A DNA stretch of 34,316 bases from positions 1 through 34,316 of the forward strand of contig CAMBEP010000054.1 of NCBI GenBank assembly GCA_945865635.1, written 5' to 3'. A program made the position numbers and the translations under genes. Source of the DNA: Candidatus Kuenenia stuttgartensis (lineage in GTDB: Bacteria; Planctomycetota; Planctomycetia; Isosphaerales; Isosphaeraceae). Positions 1 through 8,585 of the stretch are shown here, piece after piece. How positions within the stretch are numbered: position 1 is the stretch's first letter; every line of letters begins with the position of its first letter. The notes beneath the pieces were generated by a model. The model was not told the origin of the DNA. It searched no databases and was given only the letters and a program-made list of their open reading frames with translations.

Positions 1-3000
1 GAACGGCTGGATCAGGCTCCGTCGCAGTGGTATTTGACCGGCTTTATCGTGCCGAGGAATCTGCGGGTTTCCCGAGATCTGGGAATCTCTCCGGCCCAGC
101 AGCATTCATTCAACCTTCAAGCCGATCTTGAGCAGGAAGATGAGGACGACGACGAGCTGGATCAAGCCACAACCGATCGCCCCGCGCGGGCTGACGACAC
201 GGATAAAGAGACACCTCGCAGCAGCGGCAAGCCGAAATATCTGCCTTCGTCGCTTGGCCTGACCGTGCTTGTACCGAAAAGTTGCCAAAAACTCCAAGTG
301 TTTGCCACCTGGGGCGATTATGAGCCGGTCATGCCTGGCGATGTTTTAGTGGCGGATGACGAGAGCCACATGGATGAGGACACACCGAGATTTGACCCTT
401 TGATTGCTGGCGAACAACAGGGAATGCTGGAAGGGATTGGGGGAATGGTTGCCGATCAAGAGGCACGTCGATCCAGACAGCCCGATTGGCAAAGAACTCC
501 GAAGACATCCAGACGGATCATCGAAGTGGACTCAGGCGCAGACAAGTTGCGAGAGGTAGATTTGCCGGGTTCGGATGGTTTGAAACTGGCCTGGATCTGT
601 CGCGAAACGCCTGCCCAATCGCTTGACCCCTCAGTGGCGCTGGATGGCGCGATTACGGTGAGTGCGTTTTTGATCAACGACCGACAAGCTGTGACCGGCC
701 CGGGCAAGGAGCAGACCTATGCATTCCAGGCTGAGCTGAAATTGATGTGTGTCGAGGGCTTTGTGGCCCGGCCCGGGCTGAGCGGGCTGATGTCGAAGGA
801 CGAAGATTTGCGGATAGGAGACCTTCAATATCGCGATGTGTTTGAGTTCGCCGTTGGTCACAATGCATCCGCCACAGGCATGGTATTCGGTCCAAAATGC
901 CATATCGTGAGTACAGCCTGGCTGCCTACAGCCACGGTGGAACTGGTGGAAGCCGCCCAGATTACGAATGTAGAACTGCGGATGGAGGCACTGGCGAGCC
1001 TGAATGATCATGCGTCAGCCATTTCAGCACTTTTACCGCTGGCCACCGAGTATGAAAAATGGATTCGCGAGCAGAGGGGTGCCAACTACGGCTTTGCCGA
1101 GCGTGGTGAAATCGCGGAAACCCTCATGGACAGGGCAGAAGTAGTGGCGAGACGGATTCGCGAAGGTGTGGAGTTATTAAAAGACGAGAAGGTCTTTACG
1201 GCATTCAAGATCGCCAACAGGGCCATGGCCATGCAGGCCAGACAGAGAGCGGCACAAACCAGAAACGTGAAGCCAGAGAGCGTGGATGAGCCCCGGTGGC
1301 GACCATTCCAGCTGGCCTTTCTGCTGCTGAATCTCAAAGGCGTGGTGGAACCGCATTCGGACGACCGAAAGATCGTAGAACTGCTCTTCTTCCCAACTGG
1401 AGGAGGCAAGACCGAGGCCTATCTGGTCCTGGCAGCATTTACGCTGGTTTATCGACGGTTTCGCGAAGGGGTTTCCGGCGCCGTTCCCAAATATGCCGGT
1501 GTGACCGTGCTGATGCGATACACTTTGAGACTGCTGACACTGGACCAGATGGGCCGGGCAGCGGCTTTGATTTGTGCCTTGGAATTGATCCGCAAAGATG
1601 ATCTGGCAAAGCTGGGCAAGTGGCCATTTGAGATTGGACTGTGGGTGGGTGCGGCGGCCACTCCAAACTATATGGGAAAACGCGGTGATGAGAAGAGCAT
1701 GGTTTATCGGGTAGCGGCCTATAAGAACGGCAATGACAGCCGAAGGCCAATCCCGATGGAAAAATGCCCGTGGTGCGGCAAGGATTTTGAAAAGGAGAGC
1801 TTCGTTTTGGAACCATCGATGGATGAAGCTGACAACTTGCACATTCATTGCATGAGCGAAACTTGCGCATTTGGTGGGGACAATCATTTGCCACTACTGA
1901 TGGTGGATGAACCGATTTATCGCAGGCTGCCGTGCTTCCTGATCGCGACAGTTGACAAATACGCGTCCATGCCTTGGCGTGGCGAGATTGCCAGCCTTTT
2001 TGGTAAGGTGCAATCATTTGAGAGAAATCGTGGATTTGTAGGCTGGTCCGGGAATCATAAGTCGCAGCCGATTGAAATGGATTTTGACCTGCCGCCACCT
2101 GAGCTGATCATTCAGGACGAATTGCATTTGATTTCAGGCCCGTTGGGAACCATAGCAGGTTTGTTTGAAACAGCCATTGAGGCATTGGCGACACGAGACG
2201 GGGTGGTACCGAAAATCGTATCCTCGACAGCCACAGTGCGTCGGGCGAAATCACAGATTGGATCATTGTTTGGCAGATCAGACGTGACCATTTTCCCTCC
2301 ACCTGGCCCTGACAGGACCGATTCGTTTTTCGCAAAAACGGTGAAAGGCCGGGAAACCAGCCGATTGTATGTGGGCGTAGCCGCGCAGGGGCGAAGTGTG
2401 AAACGAGTGGTTCTGCGAACGTATGTGGCATTGATGTCAGCGACATACAAAATCTACAAAGACTGCGGTGGTGCGAATAACAAAGAGAATCCGGCCGATC
2501 CATATATGACCATGCTTGGATATTTCAACAGCCTGAGAGAGCTTGGAGGAACGCGAAGACTGGTGGAGGATGAGTTGACAAGCCAGCTGGGGCAATATGA
2601 CAACCGTAAGCGTGTGGATGATGATTCGAGCCCGTTCATTTCCAGGAGTATACAGTTTGAGGTACAGGAGCTGACGTCCCGCGTTACGACCGACAAAATA
2701 TCCGCCGCCAAGGAAGCATTGTCCAGGCCACACATGGACGACAAGACATCTGTGGATATCTCGCTGGCAACAAACATGATTTCGGTTGGTCTGGATATCA
2801 CTCGTCTGGGCCTGATGGCGGTTTATGCGCAGCCCAAGATGACATCCGAGTATATTCAGGCCACATCACGGGTAGGGCGGGACAGGAACAAGCCGGGGAT
2901 GGTATTGACGATCTTTAATATTAACCGGGCACGGGACAGGTCGCATTACGAGCGTTTTGGATTTTATCACGACACGTTTTATACCGGCGTTGAGGCCACA

Positions 3001-5349
3001 AGCGTGACTCCGTTCTCGCCCAGGGCGCTGGATCGAGCCTTGTTTCCGGTGGTGGTTGCATTGGCGAGGCTCAGTTTTGACTTCATGAATCAGGACCAGG
3101 ACGCGATTGAAATCATTAAGCACCGCAGCAGGCTGGACACGATCCTTGACATCATTGAAACCCGAGTGCGCAAGGTGGTGAGCCTGAACCCGGATTCGAT
3201 GTCAGAGCTTGATGTTGACCGCGTAAAATCGGCGGCAAAGTCATTGCTTGATAGTTGGCTGATGTATGCTGAGGAACTTGAAAACGACAATTGCAAATTA
3301 AGCTATCGGGATGGAGATGGAACGATTCGCAAACGGCTGATTCACGATGTGCTTGACCCGAAATTGCAATATCTGCCCAAGCTGGAATACCGCAAGTTTG
3401 TGGCTGGCCGTTCCATGCGTGATGTAGAGCATACAGTGGCATTGTTGCCGAAATATTTTGGGCACAACTCTCAGTTTGTCAAAGTTTCAGGTGCCAAGAA
3501 CACCTTTTCGTATATCAGGCAAAGCCAGCTTGTATCCACTTACGGCCCGGGAGCGATGGTCGATCTGCCATGGTTTGCCACGGTGGTGAGCGGGCTGGAC
3601 TTTTGGAAGAAAGGGGAGCTGATTGCAGAACCCCGGCTATTACGTAAAGTGCAGATGAGCGGCAAGCAGGTGAGTGCGTTTTATACACCCAAAGCATATG
3701 TCGAGCCAGAGAATAATCAGCCGCCTGAAGGAGTGGTTGTCTGGCGATTTCCGGGGTGGTCACTGACTCAGAAGACGAGGCAATCGGTGGATCCAAGAAC
3801 TGGCAGAACTTATCAATCACGCTTGCTGGTTCAACCTTCATGGATCGATCGAAGCAATGGCAAAGCAGACCTTCCGGACTGGGATCGAAATGGTCATAAC
3901 AAAGAATACGACATCGTCCCAATTCGATTCATCCGGGCATGTCAGGCCGGACATATGGACGACATTGAATGGCACAATTTTCTACATGGAGATAACAAGA
4001 GTTGTCTGGGGAGATTGTGGCTTGATGAGATGGGCACCTCAGGCGAGCTGACTGAGTTGAGAGTTCGGTGTGACGGCGGCTGTAATCAGATACGCTGGCT
4101 GAGCGAGGCGGCTGGCCCGAACAATCCTGCGTTAGGCAAGTGTAACGGTCAACAGAAATGGCTTGGACCGGAGTTTGAACAACAGGACTGTGATAAAACG
4201 ATGAGGCTTTTGATCCGCACTGCCAGCAACGCGTATTTCCCGCTCAAAGTCAGTGTTATTTCAATGCCAGACAGGGATGAGCTGTTTCGTACGGCGATTG
4301 ATGCGTGCTGGGAATCGGTCTTGAAAAATATCACTAATCGTGATGAGCTGGTTTTTGCTCTGAGAATGATGACTGAGATAAAAGCCAAGCTTGAAATGTA
4401 TTCGATAGATGAAATCTGGTCAGAAATTGAAGCGAGAAGGAGCAAGCAGGCCACCGGCGGCAACGCAAACACTCCTGATAATATTCGGACACCTGAATTG
4501 AAATTGCTGACATCGCCCGCCAAATATCTTGGTGAGGATGGGCTGGATAGTCCATTCTATGCGGAGGCAGTGGATATCAGTGAATCAGAGAAAAAGCCTT
4601 ACATGGATTTGATTGAACGGGTTGTCATGATCCACAGGCTGAGGGAGGTGACGGCTCTTGTCGGTTATTCAAGATTCGATTATATCTCTCAGGACAACGA
4701 TGACGACCTGCCTTCGGATGCGGAGATGGCAGCGTTAGGGAAAAACACGGACTGGCTACCAGCTGTTGAGAACCGAGGCGAGGGCATATTCATTCAGCTC
4801 AACAAACAGCAGGTGGAACACTGGGCGAGCTTGCCGGAAGTCCAGGCGGCGACGCAGAGTTTCAATGAGGGAGTTGCCATATATAACGATGAACACCAAT
4901 CCAATAGAAAATTTCGAGGCCCTGAATTCGTGCTCCTGCATACCTTGAGCCATTTGTTGATGAACTCCATATCGCTGGAATGTGGTTACCCTTCGGCGTC
5001 AATCAAGGAGAGGATCTATAACGACAAAGAGGTTGGCTATGGGATTATGCTTTATACAGCCAGTTCCGACTCCCACGGCACGCTTGGTGGCTTGGCATTG
5101 GCAGCAAAATCGATTGACGTCTATTTAAAGAAAGCGTTGGAATTAGGCACGAAGTGTTCGAACGATCCAATTTGCAGTCTGCATAGGCCAGAAGACCCCA
5201 ATGATAAACGCCATTTTCAAGGGGCAGCGTGCCACAGTTGTGTTTTTATCAGCGAAACGAGTTGCGAGTGCCTGAACGACTTTCTAGATCGAAATCTTGT
5301 AGTCAGAACCATTTCCGGATCGGAGCAGCACTACTTTACGATCGACTGA
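1..5349 (+). CDS. drmA-drmB: DISARM DrmA-DrmB fusion protein (5' end outside window)
   Basis: The frame is open from base 1, and the first visible residues (ERLDQAPSQWYLTGFIVP) resemble the DrmA amino terminus, so the true start lies to the left. Numbering from base 1, an acidic low-complexity stretch is followed by an SF2 helicase: Walker A PTGGGKT at 465-471, a cysteine pair CPWC at 589-592 that may bind zinc, Walker B DELH at 706-709, SSTAT at 741-745 and motif VI QATSRVGRD at 953-961. The helicase half ends near an SMRDVE motif. From about residue 1169 a second protein begins with RQSQLVSTYGPGAMVDL, the DrmB amino-terminal signature. It ends in a DUF1998 region with LLHTLSHLLM near 1645 and a terminal cysteine cluster including CHSC at 1744-1747. 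DrmA and DrmB are normally separate and form the core anti-phage complex of DISARM; here they are one 1782-residue visible chain. The DISARM assignment rests on remembered family motifs. Confidence 0.85.
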   Translation, partial: ERLDQAPSQWYLTGFIVPRNLRVSRDLGISPAQQHSFNLQADLEQEDEDDDELDQATTDRPARADDTDKETPRSSGKPKYLPSSLGLTVLVPKSCQKLQVFATWGDYEPVMPGDVLVADDESHMDEDTPRFDPLIAGEQQGMLEGIGGMVADQEARRSRQPDWQRTPKTSRRIIEVDSGADKLREVDLPGSDGLKLAWICRETPAQSLDPSVALDGAITVSAFLINDRQAVTGPGKEQTYAFQAELKLMCVEGFVARPGLSGLMSKDEDLRIGDLQYRDVFEFAVGHNASATGMVFGPKCHIVSTAWLPTATVELVEAAQITNVELRMEALASLNDHASAISALLPLATEYEKWIREQRGANYGFAERGEIAETLMDRAEVVARRIREGVELLKDEKVFTAFKIANRAMAMQARQRAAQTRNVKPESVDEPRWRPFQLAFLLLNLKGVVEPHSDDRKIVELLFFPTGGGKTEAYLVLAAFTLVYRRFREGVSGAVPKYAGVTVLMRYTLRLLTLDQMGRAAALICALELIRKDDLAKLGKWPFEIGLWVGAAATPNYMGKRGDEKSMVYRVAAYKNGNDSRRPIPMEKCPWCGKDFEKESFVLEPSMDEADNLHIHCMSETCAFGGDNHLPLLMVDEPIYRRLPCFLIATVDKYASMPWRGEIASLFGKVQSFERNRGFVGWSGNHKSQPIEMDFDLPPPELIIQDELHLISGPLGTIAGLFETAIEALATRDGVVPKIVSSTATVRRAKSQIGSLFGRSDVTIFPPPGPDRTDSFFAKTVKGRETSRLYVGVAAQGRSVKRVVLRTYVALMSATYKIYKDCGGANNKENPADPYMTMLGYFNSLRELGGTRRLVEDELTSQLGQYDNRKRVDDDSSPFISRSIQFEVQELTSRVTTDKISAAKEALSRPHMDDKTSVDISLATNMISVGLDITRLGLMAVYAQPKMTSEYIQATSRVGRDRNKPGMVLTIFNINRARDRSHYERFGFYHDTFYTGVEATSVTPFSPRALDRALFPVVVALARLSFDFMNQDQDAIEIIKHRSRLDTILDIIETRVRKVVSLNPDSMSELDVDRVKSAAKSLLDSWLMYAEELENDNCKLSYRDGDGTIRKRLIHDVLDPKLQYLPKLEYRKFVAGRSMRDVEHTVALLPKYFGHNSQFVKVSGAKNTFSYIRQSQLVSTYGPGAMVDLPWFATVVSGLDFWKKGELIAEPRLLRKVQMSGKQVSAFYTPKAYVEPENNQPPEGVVVWRFPGWSLTQKTRQSVDPRTGRTYQSRLLVQPSWIDRSNGKADLPDWDRNGHNKEYDIVPIRFIRACQAGHMDDIEWHNFLHGDNKSCLGRLWLDEMGTSGELTELRVRCDGGCNQIRWLSEAAGPNNPALGKCNGQQKWLGPEFEQQDCDKTMRLLIRTASNAYFPLKVSVISMPDRDELFRTAIDACWESVLKNITNRDELVFALRMMTEIKAKLEMYSIDEIWSEIEARRSKQATGGNANTPDNIRTPELKLLTSPAKYLGEDGLDSPFYAEAVDISESEKKPYMDLIERVVMIHRLREVTALVGYSRFDYISQDNDDDLPSDAEMAALGKNTDWLPAVENRGEGIFIQLNKQQVEHWASLPEVQAATQSFNEGVAIYNDEHQSNRKFRGPEFVLLHTLSHLLMNSISLECGYPSASIKERIYNDKEVGYGIMLYTASSDSHGTLGGLALAAKSIDVYLKKALELGTKCSNDPICSLHRPEDPNDKRHFQGAACHSCVFISETSCECLNDFLDRNLVVRTISGSEQHYFTID

Positions 5350-5374
5350 TCTAATTTGAGAGGAGAGCGAGCAA

Positions 5375-5470
5375 ATGGCAAATCTGATTCCCGAAATCAA
5401 CCCGGATGAGATTGAAAATAGTACAGAGAGACTTTTTGCAAAGTTACTTGTGGAGCATCTGCCAAGTCGT
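5375..5470 (+). pseudogene. 5' fragment of the next gene in the DISARM operon, cut by a MITE
   Basis: A good ribosome binding site (GAGAGGAGAG) precedes an ATG 25 bases after the drmA-drmB stop, so this was a co-transcribed gene. About 32 native codons remain (it begins MANLIPEINPDEIENSTERL). After that the reading frame runs into the inverted-repeat element at 5471-5745 and stops inside it at 5731. The remaining residues resemble the start of NERD-type nuclease or helicase proteins often found in defence islands, but the fragment is too short to be sure, and DrmC or another DISARM subunit is possible. No continuation of the gene is seen to the right of the element. It is very probably non-functional. 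Confidence 0.6.
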
Positions 5471-5745
5471 GTAAAGTCTGGGTGGTCACAAATGACACAT
5501 TTCGCATTTAAAAGTATGCAGGAAGCATCAGATGTGTGTAGCCGGTGGTTGAGCGCAGCGGCACCTTCCGGATTTGGATGCGAAAAAAAAATACGGCTTG
5601 CACCCCGGCCGGGGTGCAAGAATTGTTGGTCGTGTCGTCGTCCGGTGGTGTCGTCGCTCGCGCTACTCAACCACCGGCTACAGGCTTTGATGCCTCCGGC
5701 ACCTTTTTCGATCAAAACATGTCGTTTATGACCGCGTAGAGTATA
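5471..5745 (-). mobile_element. MITE-like inverted-repeat element, copy A
   Basis: On the minus strand this segment aligns along its length with the element at 20153-20420. Shared blocks include CGCGGTCATAAACGACATG, GCCGGAGGCATCAAAGCCTG and TAGCCGGTGGTTGAG. Its two arms are long imperfect inverted repeats, with the TAGCCGGTGGTTGAG block present on both sides in opposite orientation. At the centre is a perfect 22-base palindrome at 5598-5619 built on CACCCCGGCCGGGGTG. The outer end near 5745 carries AGAGTATA. There is no open frame for a transposase, so it would have to be moved in trans. It interrupts the gene that follows drmA-drmB. The left boundary is inferred from alignment with copy B. 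Confidence 0.75.
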
Positions 5746-5953
5746 ACATTTGATACGATTCGAAATTCGCCAGTGAAAAGCGGAACGAACGGATTCACAG
5801 CAAGCCGTGTCAACATTCTGGAAACAGAGAGATCGTTTCTCATCGGCTATTGACACGCAGGAAGTCAAAGCGTACTAACATCCTCAGTTCTGTTGATCGT
5901 TTCAGCAGGATTCAGAATGACCTAAGACCATACAGTAAATCGATTTGTAGTGA

Positions 5954-5996
5954 CCTTACACGCAGGATGTCGGGGGTTCGAATCCCTCACCGTCCA
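5954..5996 (+). tRNA. 3' fragment of tRNA-Val(TAC), probable attachment-site remnant
   Basis: The segment reads as an anticodon loop CTTACAC (anticodon TAC), the 3' anticodon strand GCAGG, a variable loop, a T stem GGGGG paired with CCCTC around the loop TTCGAAT, the 3' acceptor strand ACCGTCC and discriminator A. No CCA is encoded. The matching 5' acceptor GGACGGT and the D arm are missing upstream, and the bases before the loop do not pair with GCAGG. Homology therefore begins inside the anticodon arm. A 3' tRNA piece of this length is what integrases leave at one end of an island. The intact tRNA would then lie to the left, outside the window. Confidence 0.75.
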
Positions 5997-6336
5997 TTTT
6001 ATGTAAATCTTCGTTTTGTAAATCCTTACAAACAGCAATCGACTCCATAGGGACTGACAAGAGCTTGAAAGCGTTGCTTTTTGTCTACCTTTTTGGATAC
6101 TAAGTGAAGCTGTGCGGATCGAGAAAGTTTCGTTACCTCGCACAAGGCTGTTGTCAGGGCAAAAGATTTACGGGTTTTATCGGTTATTGGCCCTATTTTT
6201 GGGTGATGTTGTGAAAACTCGATTGTGCCCCCTTGCCAAAGGGATTGAGAACTATTACAGTCATTAAGTCGCATCCGGTGGCACCAATACACCCATTAGG
6301 CTTTGGCAACACTCTTGAGATTCCCTGGGAGGAAAC
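5997..6336. other. Intergenic region upstream of the T6SS operon
   Basis: No credible gene is seen on either strand between the tRNA fragment and tssB. A clear ribosome binding site (GGGAGGAAAC) lies directly before the tssB ATG. The promoter of the T6SS operon should lie here, but I could not settle on a convincing -35/-10 pair. Confidence 0.5.
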
Positions 6337-6858
6337 ATGGCTGAAAGTACGCAACATAAGCTAGATCGGGTTCGTAGCCCGCGGGTACAGATTACGTATG
6401 ATGTTGAGACGAATGGGGCGATGCAGAAAGTCGAGATGCCATTCGTGGTTGGGGTTTTGGCGGATCTATCCGGTCAGCCGAGCGTGGCATTGCCCGCCTT
6501 GAAAGAACGCAAGGTTGTGAACATTGACCGGGACAATTTTAACGACATTCTGAACAAAGCCAATCCACGGGCCTATGTATCTGTTCCGAATCGTCTTTCG
6601 GAGAATCCGGACGAGAAGTTGGGTGTTGAGCTGAAGTTCCACAGCATCGAAGATTTTGAGCCAGCGAAGGTGGCAGAGCAGGTTGGCCCGCTCAAGGAGT
6701 TGCTTCGGATGCGTCATGAGCTCTCGCAATTGCTGACGAAGATGGAAGGCAATGAGAAGCTTGACGAGCTTTTGGGCAAGGTGATCAACTCGAGCGAGAA
6801 CGTGAAATCTCTTGCCGAGAAGATGGGTATTGCGCCTGCCGAGCCGGCATCGGAATAA
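6337..6858 (+). CDS. tssB: T6SS contractile sheath small subunit TssB
   Basis: TssB pairs with TssC to form the cytoplasmic sheath that contracts and drives the Hcp tube out of the cell. The 173-residue length fits the family (about 160-175). The conserved core is visible: RVQITYDVETNGAMQKVEMPF near the start, then GVLADLSG, then a segment containing RPRAYVS-like residues followed by LGVELKFHSIEDFEP and an ELLRMRHELSQLL helix. The ATG is preceded by GGGAGGAAAC. It is the first gene of a ten-gene one-strand cluster, and tssC follows after about 96 bases. Confidence 0.95.
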   Translation: MAESTQHKLDRVRSPRVQITYDVETNGAMQKVEMPFVVGVLADLSGQPSVALPALKERKVVNIDRDNFNDILNKANPRAYVSVPNRLSENPDEKLGVELKFHSIEDFEPAKVAEQVGPLKELLRMRHELSQLLTKMEGNEKLDELLGKVINSSENVKSLAEKMGIAPAEPASE

Positions 6859-6954
6859 TTGGATGGCCAGGGCCTTTGAGTTGGGAAGAGAAGCGTCAGC
6901 GAATGCGGTGAAACCACAAAATCCATTTGAATTTTCTTGAGGGGCAGATCAGCG

Positions 6955-8436
6955 ATGAGTACAGATGCACAGTCGTCGTCCCAGCCGGAAGGCCAGTTGG
7001 ACGCAGCCGAGCCGAATTTGCTTGACATGGTGGTGACAGCGACACGGCCACAGAGTCAGCAGGAGGCGGATCGGGCGAAGGATTATTTCAAGCAGTTTCT
7101 GGAGCATGCGATCAAGCCTGGCCAGGTGATTTCGAAGGATGTTGAGACAAACATCAAGACCTGGATATCGGAGATCGACAAGAAGCTGTCGCTTCAATTG
7201 AACGAGATCATGCATGCCCCAGAGTTTCAGAAGCTTGAGGGGACGTGGCGTGGACTTCATTATTTTGTGCATCAGAGCGAGACGGGCACGAACCTGAAGA
7301 TTCGGGTTTTGAACGTCACGAAGCGCGAGCTCTACAAAGACTTGGAGAAGGCGGTCGAATTCGACCAGTCGGCCCTGTTCAAGAAGATTTATGAAGAGGA
7401 GTATGGCCAGTTGGGTGGCCAGCCTTATGGCATGCTTGTGGGCGACTACGAGTTTGACCGGAGTGGCGAAGATGTCAACATGCTGAAGATGATTTCGAAT
7501 GTTGCCGCAGCGGCCCATGCTCCGTTTGTATCGGCAGCGAGCCCTAAGCTTATGAACATGGAAAGCTTTAAGGACCTTGCCAATCCGCGTGACTTGGCGA
7601 AGATTTTTGATGGTGTCGAATATGCGGCCTGGAAGGGCTTTCGGGAGAGCGAGGACAGTCGTTACGTTGCCTTGACGATGCCACGTGTGCTGGGTCGTCT
7701 GCCGTATGGATCGAATTTCAAGAAGGTGGACGAGTTCAACTTCGAAGAATCCGTTTCGGGCAAGGATCACGACAAATACCTTTGGATGAACGCCTCCTGG
7801 GCGTATGCCTCGCGGATTTCGGACACGTTCTCCAAATATGGATGGTTTGCGCGTTCGCGTGGTGTTGAGGGTGGTGGTTTGGTGGAAGGGCTGCCGGTCC
7901 ACACCTTCCCGACCGATGATGGCGATGTGGCGATGAAGTGCCCGACCGAGATTGCGATTTCGGATCGTCGCGAATTCGAGCTTTCGAACCTTGGCTTTCT
8001 GCCGCTTTTGCATGCCAAGGGAACGGATCACGCGGTTTTCATGGGTTCGCAGTCGACCCAGAAGGCGAAGACCTATTTTGATCCGGCTGCCAATGCCAAT
8101 GCGGAGCTCTCTTCCAAGTTCAATCTTCTGCTTTGCACAAGCCGCTTTGCCCACTATCTGAAAGTGATGGCTCGTGATAAGATTGGTTCGTTCATGGAAG
8201 TGAAGGATTGCAGCCAGTGGCTTAACGACTGGATTTCCAACTACACGGTAGATCCTGATGGAGCAAGCGACAGGACAAAGGCGGAACGGCCATTGTCTGA
8301 AGCCGGTGTGGAAGTGCGTGCAGTCAAGGGCAAGCCAGGCTGGTACGAAGCGGTGGCCTACCTTCGGCCGCACTATCAACTGGAAGCACTGAGCGCCTCG
8401 ATGAGGCTTGTCGCTGAAGTACCAAAATCGAGTTAA
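6955..8436 (+). CDS. tssC: T6SS contractile sheath large subunit TssC
   Basis: TssC is the large sheath protein (VipB/EvpB family) that assembles with TssB around the Hcp tube. The 493-residue length matches the family. Diagnostic stretches include EFQKLEGTWRGLHYFV near residue 95, GMLVGDYEFDRS, MLKMISNVAAAAHAPF, and a carboxy-terminal region ending LRPHYQLEALSASMRLVAEVP. I chose the ATG at 6955 because GAGGGGC precedes it at a suitable distance; a TTG 18 bases upstream in frame is less likely. The preceding gene is its partner tssB and the following gene is hcp. Confidence 0.96.
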   Translation: MSTDAQSSSQPEGQLDAAEPNLLDMVVTATRPQSQQEADRAKDYFKQFLEHAIKPGQVISKDVETNIKTWISEIDKKLSLQLNEIMHAPEFQKLEGTWRGLHYFVHQSETGTNLKIRVLNVTKRELYKDLEKAVEFDQSALFKKIYEEEYGQLGGQPYGMLVGDYEFDRSGEDVNMLKMISNVAAAAHAPFVSAASPKLMNMESFKDLANPRDLAKIFDGVEYAAWKGFRESEDSRYVALTMPRVLGRLPYGSNFKKVDEFNFEESVSGKDHDKYLWMNASWAYASRISDTFSKYGWFARSRGVEGGGLVEGLPVHTFPTDDGDVAMKCPTEIAISDRREFELSNLGFLPLLHAKGTDHAVFMGSQSTQKAKTYFDPAANANAELSSKFNLLLCTSRFAHYLKVMARDKIGSFMEVKDCSQWLNDWISNYTVDPDGASDRTKAERPLSEAGVEVRAVKGKPGWYEAVAYLRPHYQLEALSASMRLVAEVPKSS

Positions 8437-8441
8437 GACCA

Positions 8442-8461
8442 TCCAAAATTCCAATTTTGGA
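8442..8461 (+). other. RNA hairpin between tssC and hcp
   Basis: An 8-base perfect stem, TCCAAAAT paired with ATTTTGGA around a four-base loop, lies just after the tssC stop. No U tract follows, so it is not a standard terminator. It may stabilise or define the end of a processed hcp message. Confidence 0.4.
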
Positions 8462-8585
8462 GACCTTGCGAACAAAACGGTTTCGCGAGCGTAGTTGAGT
8501 GAGTGGAAGAGAGCCGGTTGTAAGGCCTCTTCAAGAAGATAGACCACTGCTGAGATGATCAGCAATTGATTGAAGGACCAGACTC

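Noticed and set aside
34..36. TTG as start codon of the large helicase gene
   Set aside because: The frame is open to base 1 and the upstream residues fit the DrmA amino terminus, so the gene begins outside the window.
5598..5619. Central palindrome of copy A as a stand-alone terminator
   Set aside because: A corresponding GC-rich imperfect palindrome occurs at the centre of copy B, so it belongs to the repeat, and no U tract follows it.
5375..5731. A 118-residue intact protein after drmA-drmB
   Set aside because: Two thirds of it is translated from the inverted-repeat element that recurs at 20153-20420, so it is a chimera of a gene fragment and repeat DNA.
6304..6320. Sigma-54-like site TTGGCAACACTCTTGAG before tssB
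   Set aside because: The -12 GC is missing and the start site would fall inside the ribosome binding site.
6949..8565. 538-residue frame antisense to tssC
   Set aside because: It is a codon-bias shadow of a clearly identified gene, with no family features.
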